Shown: in pieces, positions 5,943 through 13,713 of the stretch
How the letters are laid out: each line of letters opens with the position of its first letter
Position numbering within the stretch: position 1 is the first letter of the stretch
NCBI GenBank assembly: GCA_036001225.1
Contig: DASYUM010000311.1
Location: forward strand, 1 to 51,781
Length of the DNA stretch: 51,781 nt
Direction: 5' to 3'
Source: DASYUM01 sp036001225
GTDB taxonomy: Bacteria; Methylomirabilota; Methylomirabilia; Rokubacteriales; DASRDR01
Made by a program: the position numbers and the translations under genes
Notes under the pieces: model-generated
Database searches by the model: none
Seen by the model: only the letters and a program-made list of their open reading frames with translations
Told to the model about the DNA's origin: nothing

Positions 5943-8192
5943 ATGCGTAGCTTTCAGCATCGGTCCCCGGCGGCGCTGCCGGGCGTCGTCGACGTCGAAG
6001 CCGTCCCCATCGACGGCGACCGGGTGCCGCGGAGCCTGTCGGAAGCGCTGCTCGGGCGGTGCTGGCTGATCCTCGGCTTCACCGCCGTCCTGGTCCTGGT
6101 GGTCGGCCTCTGGTCGTTCACCGCCCGGCCGCTCTACGAGGCGTCCACCGTCATCCAGGTCGATCCCGAGCGGCCGCGGGTGGTGTCGTTCGCCGACGTG
6201 ACGCCGCCCGAGGAGCCGTACACCGAGCGCGTGGTGGACGCGTACTACCAGACCCAGCTCGAGCTGGTCGGGAGTCAGACCCTGCTGGCCCGCGTGGTGG
6301 AGACGCTGAACCTGCGCCAGCACCCCGCCTTCGCCCCCGGCGCGAGCCGGAGCGAGCAGCTGCGCGGCTGGCTGGGCGGGATCGTCCCCGGTCTCGGCGG
6401 CGAGAAGAAGGCAGGCCCCCTGAGCGTGGATGAGTTCCTGGAGAAGTTCGACCGCCAGGTCAAGATCGAGGCGGTCAAGCGAAGCCGGCTGATCCGGATC
6501 ACGGCCCGGGTCCCCGATCGCGAGCTGGCCTCTCGGATTCCGAACCAGATCGCCCAGGAATACATCACGATGACCAACAGCCAGCGCCGGGACGCCTCGG
6601 AGGCGGCCAGCAAGTGGCTGGAAGGGCAGCTGGTCGGGCTCAAGCAGCGCACCGAGCAGGCCAGCGGCGTCATCCAGCAGTTCGTCCAGCAGCACGGGTT
6701 GGTCCCCACCCGGGAAGGGAAGGCCGAGTTCGCGCTCCAGCAGCTCGACGACCTGAACCGCTCCTTCACCGACGCCGAGAACGACCGGATCCAGAAGGAA
6801 GCCCGCTACCGGATGCTGGCCTCCGCCGACGGCGACACCGCGGCGGCGTCCCTGGGCAGCGAGCTGGTCCGCAACCTGAAGGCCGAGTACTCCCGGCTCG
6901 AGCGCGAGCTCGGGCGGGCCAAGACGGTCTACGGGCCGCAGCACCCCAAGATGATCGAGCTGGAGGCGGAGATGGCGCTGGCCAAGCTGCGCCTCGACAC
7001 CGAGATCAAGAAGGGGCGGCAGGCCGTCGAGCAGGAATACCAGGCGTCGGTCCGGCGGGCCGGCGAGCTGGGCCGGCGGCTGGACGCTCAGCGGCAGAAC
7101 GCGATCCTCCAGCACGCCCGTCAGATGCAGCTCCAGCTCCTCAAGAAGGAGGCCGACACCACCGAGTCGGTCTACGCCGACCTGATGAAGCGGATGAAGG
7201 AGCTCCAGCTCGCCGCCGAGCTGCGCGTCACCAACGTCAAGATCGCCGACCCGGCCCGGGCCCCGATCCGCCCGGTCAGTCCCAAGCCGGCCCGCAACCT
7301 GCTCCTGGCCATGGTCGGCGGACTGATCGGCGGCATCGCCCTGGCCCTCGTCCGCGAGGCCGGCGACCACACGGTGCGGACGCCGCGCGACGTCAGCCTC
7401 CTCTTCCGGCTCCCCAACGTGGGGACGGTGCCCTCGGTGCGGGCGTACCCGCGGCGGGCGCTGCCGGCCGTGGACGACCTCCCGGCCCGGGCCATCCCCG
7501 ACGAGACCATGTCCTGGCCGGCCCAGGTCGCCGGCGAAGCCTTCCGGTCCCTCCGCGCGCTCGTGCGGCACAGCCGGACGATGGACTCCCCGCGGACCAT
7601 CCTGGTGACCAGCGCCCAGCCCCAGGAGGGGAAGTCCTTCACCGCCGTCAACCTCGCGGTCGCCCTCGCCGAGGGGGGCGAGCAGGTGCTGTTGGTGGAC
7701 GCCGACTGCCACCGATCCTCGTGTCACCGGGCCTTCGGCCTGGAAGCACCCAACGTGGGGCTCTCCTCCATTCTCTACCGGGGCCTGCCCCCCGAGGTGG
7801 CGCTACTGACCACCGGGGTCACCAACCTCACCTTCCTGCCGGCCGGCCCCAAGCCGCCGGATCCGTCGGCCCTGCTGGCGGCGGACCGCACCCGCATGCT
7901 GCTGGTCACGCTCCGCGAGCGGTTTCCCTGGATCATCATCGACTCGCCGCCCGTGCTCGCCGTCTCCGACGCCTCCGAGCTGGCGTCCATGGTGGACGGG
8001 GTGCTGCTGGTCGTGCGCGCGAACTCCACCCCGATCGAGGCGGTGCAGATCGCGCGCGACCGCCTGGAGTCACTGGGGGCACGGCTGCTGGGGGTGGTGC
8101 TGAACGACGTGCGGCTCTCCCGCAATCGCTACTTCTACGCGAACTACGGCTACCAGGGCGGCGGGCGCAACGGCGCGCCCAAGAGCGCATGA
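5943..8192 (+). CDS. Wzc-like polysaccharide co-polymerase with BY-kinase domain
   Basis: 749 residues. An N-terminal Wzz domain with a first membrane helix (about 38-60), a long periplasmic coiled-coil region (about 180-430) including a GNVR-like domain, a Pro-rich second helix (ISPKPARN type at about 445-475), then a cytoplasmic bacterial tyrosine kinase. Kinase motifs: Walker A SAQPQEGKS (about 556), Walker A' LLVDADCH (about 584) and Walker B WIIIDSPP (about 662). The C-terminal tail RNRYFYANYGYQGG has four Tyr, the usual autophosphorylation cluster. The A' region reads DADCHRSSCHRAF where relatives usually have DADLRRP, a small oddity. It controls chain length and export with the lipoprotein upstream; its stop overlaps the next start by ATGA. 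Confidence 0.93.
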   Translation: MRSFQHRSPAALPGVVDVEAVPIDGDRVPRSLSEALLGRCWLILGFTAVLVLVVGLWSFTARPLYEASTVIQVDPERPRVVSFADVTPPEEPYTERVVDAYYQTQLELVGSQTLLARVVETLNLRQHPAFAPGASRSEQLRGWLGGIVPGLGGEKKAGPLSVDEFLEKFDRQVKIEAVKRSRLIRITARVPDRELASRIPNQIAQEYITMTNSQRRDASEAASKWLEGQLVGLKQRTEQASGVIQQFVQQHGLVPTREGKAEFALQQLDDLNRSFTDAENDRIQKEARYRMLASADGDTAAASLGSELVRNLKAEYSRLERELGRAKTVYGPQHPKMIELEAEMALAKLRLDTEIKKGRQAVEQEYQASVRRAGELGRRLDAQRQNAILQHARQMQLQLLKKEADTTESVYADLMKRMKELQLAAELRVTNVKIADPARAPIRPVSPKPARNLLLAMVGGLIGGIALALVREAGDHTVRTPRDVSLLFRLPNVGTVPSVRAYPRRALPAVDDLPARAIPDETMSWPAQVAGEAFRSLRALVRHSRTMDSPRTILVTSAQPQEGKSFTAVNLAVALAEGGEQVLLVDADCHRSSCHRAFGLEAPNVGLSSILYRGLPPEVALLTTGVTNLTFLPAGPKPPDPSALLAADRTRMLLVTLRERFPWIIIDSPPVLAVSDASELASMVDGVLLVVRANSTPIEAVQIARDRLESLGARLLGVVLNDVRLSRNRYFYANYGYQGGGRNGAPKSA

Positions 8193-9427
8193 GCGCCATG
8201 ATCGCCCTGCTGGAGCTGCCGCTGCTCGCGATCGTCACGCTGTTCACCGCCTACCTGGCGGTGGTGGCGGCGGCGGCGCTGGTGGCCGGGCCCCGGCGCC
8301 GGCTGGCCGGTGACCGGCGGGAGCCTCGCCACCGCTTCGCCGTCGTGATCCCGGCTCACAACGAGGCCGGCACCCTGCCTCGCCTGCTGGCCCGCCTGGC
8401 CGAGCTCGAGTACCCGCGGCCGCGCTACGAGGTGATCGTGGTGGCCGACAACTGCGAGGACGAGACCGCGGCGGTGGCGCTGGCCGGTGGAGCGCGGGTC
8501 CTGACCCGCACCGACCGCAGCCGCCGGAGCAAGGGCCACGCCCTCGGCTGGGCCTTCGCCCAGCTCCTTCCCGAGCGGCGCCACGACGCGTTCGTCGTGC
8601 TCGACGCCGACACGCAGCCGGAGCCGGACTTCCTGGTCCACCTCGACCGCGCGTTGCGGGCGGGGGCCAGCGTGGCCCAGGCGTACTCCGCCGTCGGCAA
8701 TGCCCGCGAGAGCTGGCGGACCGCCCTCATGGCCGCCGACATGGCCCTCATCCACTACCTGCGCCCGGCTGGCCGTCAGGCGCTGGGCGGGTCGGCCGAC
8801 CTCCAGGGCAGCGGGATCTGCCTCACCCGGGCCGTGCTGCGGGAGGTGCCGTGGGAGACCTCCTCGGTCGCCGAGGACCGCGAGTACCATCTCCACCTCC
8901 TCGCCCGCGGGATCCATGCCGTCTTCGTCCCGGAGGCGGTGGTCTACACGGTGATGGAACCGAGCCTGGAGACGGCGCGCGGGCAGGAGCTGCGCTGGGA
9001 AGGCGGCCGCTTCGGGCTGGCCCGGCGCTACCTCGCGACGCTCCTGGGCAAGGCCTGGCGCCGCCGGCACAATGCCGGGGAGGCGTGGCCTTACCTGGAC
9101 GCCGCCTTCGACCTCGCCATCCCACCCTTCGCGCTGCTGGCCGCCGGCACGGCCGCCCTGACCGCCCTCCACGGTCTGGCCTGGCTGGCCGGCGGGCCGC
9201 CCGGGCCGGCGCTGATCTGGAGCCTTCTGCTGGCCGGGCAGGCCTTCTATGTCTTCGCCGGCTGCGCGCTGGCTCGGGTGCCGGCCCGCGCCTACGCGGC
9301 GCTCTTCGTCTACGGCCCGCTCTACGCGGCCGCCAAGGTCTGGTACGTCCTGCTCCTCGCCGGCGGCGGTCCGCGGTCCTGGGTGCCGACACCACGGCGG
9401 CCGGCCTCCCCGGAGCGCGCGGCATGA
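8189..9427 (+). CDS. Membrane glycosyltransferase family 2
   Basis: 412 residues. One N-terminal helix (about 5-30), then a GT-A domain: VVIPAHNEAGT, DxD in VLDADTQPEP, LQGSGICLTR, the acidic EDREYHLH and GQELRWEGGRFG, a Q-x-x-R-W motif of the processive-type GT2 subgroup. Three C-terminal helices follow. It probably adds a sugar to the lipid-linked repeat unit at the inner face of the membrane; donor and linkage cannot be read. The ATG at 8189 overlaps the Wzc stop (ATGA), and its own stop overlaps the following sugar transferase start in the same manner, so the genes are likely coupled. Confidence 0.9.
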   Translation: MSAMIALLELPLLAIVTLFTAYLAVVAAAALVAGPRRRLAGDRREPRHRFAVVIPAHNEAGTLPRLLARLAELEYPRPRYEVIVVADNCEDETAAVALAGGARVLTRTDRSRRSKGHALGWAFAQLLPERRHDAFVVLDADTQPEPDFLVHLDRALRAGASVAQAYSAVGNARESWRTALMAADMALIHYLRPAGRQALGGSADLQGSGICLTRAVLREVPWETSSVAEDREYHLHLLARGIHAVFVPEAVVYTVMEPSLETARGQELRWEGGRFGLARRYLATLLGKAWRRRHNAGEAWPYLDAAFDLAIPPFALLAAGTAALTALHGLAWLAGGPPGPALIWSLLLAGQAFYVFAGCALARVPARAYAALFVYGPLYAAAKVWYVLLLAGGGPRSWVPTPRRPASPERAA

Positions 9428-10158
9428 CCGCCGAGCGGGTACGCCTGCTCCACGAGACGCACCGGCGTCTGGCCGGCGGCGGCGTGGACTGGGCCCGGCG
9501 GCGCGACCTGGCGACGATCGCCGTGGCGCGGCTGACCTGGCGGGGCCGGGTCGCGCTCGCCCCCCGGCTCAAGCGGGCGCTCGACCTGGTCGGCGGGCTC
9601 GTCCTGATCGCGCTGGCGGCGCCGGTCCTCACCGCGGTCGCGCTCGCCATCAAGCTCGAGGACGGCGGGCCGATTCTGTTCCGTCAGGTCCGGGTCGGCA
9701 AGTACGGCCGCCACTTCATCATGTACAAGTTCCGCTCGATGGTGGTCAACGCCGAGGCGCTGAAGGCCCAACTGATGGCGCGCAACGAGATGCGGGACGG
9801 CATCCTGTTCAAGATCAAGAACGACCCGCGGATCACCCGGGTCGGCCGGCTGATCCGCAAGCTCTCGCTGGACGAGCTGCCGCAGCTCTTCAACGTGGTG
9901 CGGGGCGACATGTCGCTGGTCGGCCCCCGCCCGCCGGTGCCGTCGGAGGTGGCGCGCTACGACCCCGCCCACCGGCGGCGGCTCCTGGCCACGCCGGGCA
10001 TCACGTGCCTGTGGCAGGTCTCCGGCCGAAACAACATCGACTTCCCGGGCCAGGTGCGGCTGGACGTGCAGTACATCGAGCGGCAGACGCTCGGAATGGA
10101 CCTGGCGATTCTCGTCCGCACGCTGCCGGCTGTGATTTCCGGACGGGGGGCCTCATGA
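9424..10158 (+). CDS. Undecaprenyl-phosphate sugar phosphotransferase (initiating transferase)
   Basis: 244 residues of the bacterial sugar transferase (PHPT) family, short form with one N-terminal membrane segment (about 48-72). Motifs in order: FRQVRVGKYGRHF, YKFRSMVVNAE, LSLDELPQLFNVVRGDMSLVG, PRPPVP and PGITCLWQVSGRN with the conserved Asp-Glu pair. It transfers a sugar-1-phosphate from a UDP-sugar to undecaprenyl phosphate, starting the repeat unit. A second, unrelated initiator (MraY/WecA type) is encoded at 17353, so the region may start two glycans. Start overlaps the previous stop (ATGA). Confidence 0.93.
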   Translation: MTAERVRLLHETHRRLAGGGVDWARRRDLATIAVARLTWRGRVALAPRLKRALDLVGGLVLIALAAPVLTAVALAIKLEDGGPILFRQVRVGKYGRHFIMYKFRSMVVNAEALKAQLMARNEMRDGILFKIKNDPRITRVGRLIRKLSLDELPQLFNVVRGDMSLVGPRPPVPSEVARYDPAHRRRLLATPGITCLWQVSGRNNIDFPGQVRLDVQYIERQTLGMDLAILVRTLPAVISGRGAS

Positions 10159-11309
10159 CACCGGTCGAGCGGACAGTCCTCCTCGGCGTCCCCCTGGCGC
10201 GGCTCGACATGGAAGACACGGTGGCGTGGGTGGACCAGGCGATCGCCTCCGGCGAGCCTCACCAGATCGCAACCGCCAACATGAACTTCCTCGCCCACGC
10301 CCGGCGCAACCCGGAGTTCCTCCGGATCCTCCAGGACGCCAGCCTCGTCACCGCCGACGGCATGCCGCTCTGCTGGGCCAGTCGCCTCCAGGGGGCGCCG
10401 ATTCCCGCCCGCGTGACCGGGGCCGACCTGGTGCCGCGCCTGTGCGCGCTGGCGGCCGACCGCGGCTATCGCGTCTTTCTGATGGGGCCGCCGGGCTCCA
10501 CCGGGGAGGCGGCCCGACGGCTCACCGAGCGCTATCCCGGCCTCCGCATCGTGGGCGTCGAAACGCCGCCCTTCGGGCCGATCGAGAGCTGGGACAACGC
10601 GGCCTACTGCGCCCGCATCCGGCAGGCGCGGGCCGACCTGCTCCTGGTCGGCTTCGGCGCGCCCAAGCAGGAGCGCTGGATCGCCCGCTACCTCCCCCGC
10701 ACCGAAGCCGCGGTGGCCATCGGGGTCGGGGCGACCTTCGATTACATCGCGGGGCGGGTGCGGCGGGCGCCGTGGCTCTTCCAGGCCGTCGGCCTCGAGT
10801 GGGCCTGGCGGATCTGGGAAGAGCCGCGCCGGCTCTGGCGCCGCTATCTCGTGGACGGGCTGACGGCGGGGCCGGCGGTGCTGAACCAGCTCGTGACCAG
10901 CCACCTCGCCGAGCGTCGCAGCCGCCGGGCTCGCCCCGGCCGCGTGCAGCTCCGCCGGATGCGCGGGAGGGGCGAAGTCTTCGTCCTGAGCCTGAGCGGT
11001 CGCTTCCCGACCGATCGCCTGGACGTGGTGCAGCGAGGGATGCGCGGGGTGCGCGGCACGCCGCTCGCGCTGGTTCTCGACCTGGTGGGCGCGCGCTTCC
11101 TCGCCCCCGCCGTCCTCGGCGAGCTGGTGGCCCTGGTCGGGTGGGTCCGCTCGACCGGCGGTAGCCCGGCGCTGGTGGTGTCGGCGGAGGCGGCGCGCCA
11201 GCTCGCCGCGGCGGGGTTGGACTCGCTGGCCCCCCGGTTCCCCACGGTGGCCGAGGCCGTCGGTCACCTCATGCGAGATCGTGAGCGGCGGCTGGTGGTC
11301 GCCGCCTGA
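10155..11309 (+). CDS. WecG/TagA/CpsF glycosyltransferase fused to a STAS-like domain
   Basis: 384 residues. Residues 1-240 are a GT26 (WecG/TagA/CpsF) transferase: ANMNFLAHARRNPEF, ASLVTADGMPLCWAS with the conserved Asp, VTGADLVPRL and LLVGFGAPKQERW. These usually add the second sugar (for example ManNAc) to the lipid-linked first sugar. Residues about 265-375 resemble a STAS (anti-sigma antagonist) fold, with LALVLDLVGARFLAPAVLGEL in place of the usual DLS...DSSG, so the phosphorylatable Ser is absent. Such a fusion is uncommon and is followed by two separate STAS genes. Start overlaps the previous stop (ATGA). Confidence 0.85.
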   Translation: MTPVERTVLLGVPLARLDMEDTVAWVDQAIASGEPHQIATANMNFLAHARRNPEFLRILQDASLVTADGMPLCWASRLQGAPIPARVTGADLVPRLCALAADRGYRVFLMGPPGSTGEAARRLTERYPGLRIVGVETPPFGPIESWDNAAYCARIRQARADLLLVGFGAPKQERWIARYLPRTEAAVAIGVGATFDYIAGRVRRAPWLFQAVGLEWAWRIWEEPRRLWRRYLVDGLTAGPAVLNQLVTSHLAERRSRRARPGRVQLRRMRGRGEVFVLSLSGRFPTDRLDVVQRGMRGVRGTPLALVLDLVGARFLAPAVLGELVALVGWVRSTGGSPALVVSAEAARQLAAAGLDSLAPRFPTVAEAVGHLMRDRERRLVVAA

Positions 11310-11334
11310 TCGGTATCCGAAGGAGGCGCTAGAC

Positions 11335-11781
11335 GTGCTGATGCGCATGCAGCTGACAACCCGGCGGGACGGCGCGGTCACCGTGGTCGCGGCGGCCGGC
11401 GAGCTGACGGTGCCCACGGCGCCGTCGTTTCTCCGCCAGGCGCGACTGGCGCTGGCCCCGATCGCCGAGCCCCTGGTCGCAGTGGACCTGAGCGGCGTTC
11501 GTCGGATCGACTCCAGCGGGTTCGCGGCCCTGGTCGCGCTGCTCCGGCACGTCCAGCGCCGGAGCGGCGAGGTCTGCCTGGTCGGGCTCGGGGCCGAGGC
11601 GCGGTTGCTGCTCGAGATCATGCAGCTCCACCTCCTCTTCGATGTCTGCGAGGACGTGCCGGCGGCGGTCGAGGCGATGACGGCCGCCCGCCCCGTCACC
11701 GCCACCTCCGCGCGGCCGCGGCACCTGCTCGGCCGGATCCGCTTGACTCCGGCGCCATTCGAGCGCCGGGCGGCGAGCTGA
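11335..11781 (+). CDS. STAS-domain protein (anti-sigma factor antagonist type) with DSSG motif
   Basis: 148 residues; GTG at 11335 is chosen because AAGGAGG (11320-11326) lies 8 nt upstream. It reads as a single STAS domain: VVAAAGELTVPTAPSFLRQA, then VAVDLSGVRRIDSSGFAALV, with the Ser of DSSG the residue phosphorylated in SpoIIAA/RsbV. A basic tail of about 30 residues follows. No RsbW-like kinase or PP2C phosphatase is seen in the window, so its partner is unknown. It may sense or control the polymer machinery by partner switching; this is inference. Confidence 0.85.
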   Translation: MLMRMQLTTRRDGAVTVVAAAGELTVPTAPSFLRQARLALAPIAEPLVAVDLSGVRRIDSSGFAALVALLRHVQRRSGEVCLVGLGAEARLLLEIMQLHLLFDVCEDVPAAVEAMTAARPVTATSARPRHLLGRIRLTPAPFERRAAS

Positions 11782-11800
11782 GCCGCCCGACCGGGGCCCC

Positions 11801-12109
11801 ATGCCGCCGCGACTACGCATCCGCCGCCGCCAGCGGGACGGGCAGCACCTCCTGCGCTTCGAAGGCGAGGTGGATGGCTCGACGGCCTGTCATGCGCTGG
11901 ATGTCCTGGCTCGCACGCCGCCCGACGGCCGGGAGCTGGTCCTCGACCTCTCGGCCCTGACCGGGGTCGAGGCCTTCGGCCTCGAGATTCTCTCCCGCGG
12001 CCTCCGCCAGCTCGCCCGCCAGCGGCGGGTGCGGATCATCGGGGCGCCGCATGTCGTGTCGGTCCTCCACTCGCTGGCGGCCAGCCTCCAGGCTGACCGC
12101 GCGGCCTGA
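11801..12109 (+). CDS. Second small STAS-like protein lacking the phospho-Ser
   Basis: 102 residues: HLLRFEGEVDGSTACHALDV, then LVLDLSALTGVEAFGLEILS. The DLS strand and following helix fit STAS, but the usual DSSG is replaced by VEAFG, so phosphorylation at the standard site is impossible. It may be locked in one binding state. Starts 19 nt after the previous stop with only a weak purine-rich stretch ahead. Confidence 0.7.
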   Translation: MPPRLRIRRRQRDGQHLLRFEGEVDGSTACHALDVLARTPPDGRELVLDLSALTGVEAFGLEILSRGLRQLARQRRVRIIGAPHVVSVLHSLAASLQADRAA

Positions 12110-12119
12110 GAGCGCGCGC

Positions 12120-13667
12120 ATGAAGACCGTCATTCTGGCGGGTGGGTCGGGGAGCCGTCTCGAGCCGCTCACGCTCGATCGGTCGGCGGCGCTCCTGCCC
12201 GTCGCCAACCGCCCGCTGATCGAGCATCTCCTCGAGCATCTCATCCGCCATGGGGTGAGCGAGGCGGTGCTGGCGCTGCACCACTGCCCCTATCCGCTGG
12301 AGGCGCACCTCGGCGACGGCACCCCGTGGGGGCTCCGGCTCGGTTACGCCCTCGAGCGCCGCCCCCTGGGGACCGCGGGCGCGCTGCGCCCGATCGCCGG
12401 CCGGTGGCCGGAGCCCTTCCTGGTCGCCTTCGCGACCGCGGTGACGACCGTGGATATCGAGAAGGTCCTCGCGGCCCACCAGATCCGGGGCGCGGCGCTG
12501 ACGCTCGTCCTGGCGCCGGCCGACGGCCCGGGCGAGCTGGGGGTCGACGACGAGGGCGGGGTGGTCCCGCCGGAGACGCCGGGGGCGGCGCGGGGGATCT
12601 TCGCGGGCCTCGCCGTCGTCGAGCCCCAGGTCCTCGGCTTCATCCCGGCCGGGACGCCGAGCGACCTGGTCGCCGACTTGGTGCCGCGCCTGCTCGCGGT
12701 CGGTCTGCCTGTGCACGCGCACGTCACGACGGAACCCACGCTGGTCGTACGGGCGGCGGCCGACCTCGCGATCGCCAACCGGCGCGCGCTCGCCGGCGAG
12801 CTGCCGGGCTTGGTTTTGCCGGGATTCGAGACCCGGCCCGGAATCCGGCTGTCGCGCGGCGCCGCCGTGCATCGAGAGGCGCGCCTGATCCCGCCGGTGC
12901 TGGTGGGCGCCAACGCGGTGATCGGGCGGGGGGCGACGGTCGAGGCGACGGTCGTCGGCGACGACGTCATGGTCGGCCCCCGCTCGACCGTCCGCCACTC
13001 GGTGCTCTTCAGCCGGACCTACGTCGGTCGCGGCCTCGGCCTCGACGGCGCCCTGGTGGACCGCGACCGCGTGCGTCGGGCGGCGGCCGGGAGCTGGACC
13101 ACGGTGCGTGACCCGCGCTTGCTCGGCGACACCCGGGCGCCGTTCCGCGTCCGTCCGGCGAGCCTGGGCGGCCGGCTCATCGCCGCCGCGCTCCTCGCGG
13201 TCAGCGCACCGGTCTGGATCCCGGTCCTGACCGCGCTCGCGCTGGAGACCCGGGGCCGCCCTCTGCGCGGCCGGCGGGTGATCGGCGCCCGTGGGGGCGA
13301 GGCGCCGCTCTGGCGAGTGGCGGTGCGGGGGCCGGTGGGCCGACTCGTGCGGCGGCTCGGCCTCGTCCGCGGACCGCAGCTCTGGAGCGTGGCCCGGGGC
13401 GACCTGCGGTGGGTCGGGGTGAGCGCGCGTTCGTCCCGGGAGTGGGAGGCACAGGCCGCCGGCGCGGAACTGCCGCCGGCGCCGCCCGGCCTCGTCACGC
13501 TCGCCGACCTCGGGCCGGCGCCGCTGCGCGGCCGCGATCGGCTCGCGCTCGACCGGCTTTACGTCGCGACCCGCAGCCGCCGAGGCGACCTCCGCATGCT
13601 GGCCTCGGCCCTGCGCGCCGCCGGACGGCGGGCGCGCGCGCTTCCCCGCCGCGGCGTCGTCCGCTGA
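12120..13667 (+). CDS. NDP-sugar pyrophosphorylase with beta-helix and degenerate sugar-transferase tail
   Basis: 515 residues. Residues 1-230 are a nucleotidyltransferase: ILAGGSGSRLEPLT is the glycine-rich nucleotide-binding loop, followed by LLPVANRPLIEHLLEHL. Residues 240-330 carry left-handed beta-helix hexapeptides (VLVGANAVIGRGATVEATVV). From about 345 a membrane-like helix leads into a region resembling PHPT sugar transferases: GPQLWSVARGDLRWVGV aligns with the family's LPQLxNVLRGDMSLVGPRP, then PPGLVTLADLG stands where PGITGLWQV is expected. The KFRSM-like segment and the Asp-Glu pair are lost, so this half is probably non-catalytic. It may tether nucleotide-sugar supply to the membrane. 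Confidence 0.8.
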   Translation: MKTVILAGGSGSRLEPLTLDRSAALLPVANRPLIEHLLEHLIRHGVSEAVLALHHCPYPLEAHLGDGTPWGLRLGYALERRPLGTAGALRPIAGRWPEPFLVAFATAVTTVDIEKVLAAHQIRGAALTLVLAPADGPGELGVDDEGGVVPPETPGAARGIFAGLAVVEPQVLGFIPAGTPSDLVADLVPRLLAVGLPVHAHVTTEPTLVVRAAADLAIANRRALAGELPGLVLPGFETRPGIRLSRGAAVHREARLIPPVLVGANAVIGRGATVEATVVGDDVMVGPRSTVRHSVLFSRTYVGRGLGLDGALVDRDRVRRAAAGSWTTVRDPRLLGDTRAPFRVRPASLGGRLIAAALLAVSAPVWIPVLTALALETRGRPLRGRRVIGARGGEAPLWRVAVRGPVGRLVRRLGLVRGPQLWSVARGDLRWVGVSARSSREWEAQAAGAELPPAPPGLVTLADLGPAPLRGRDRLALDRLYVATRSRRGDLRMLASALRAAGRRARALPRRGVVR

Positions 13668-13713
13668 GCGCGCCGTCCCGCCGGCCGCCGCTCCGTGGGA
13701 CAATGAAGGGGGT

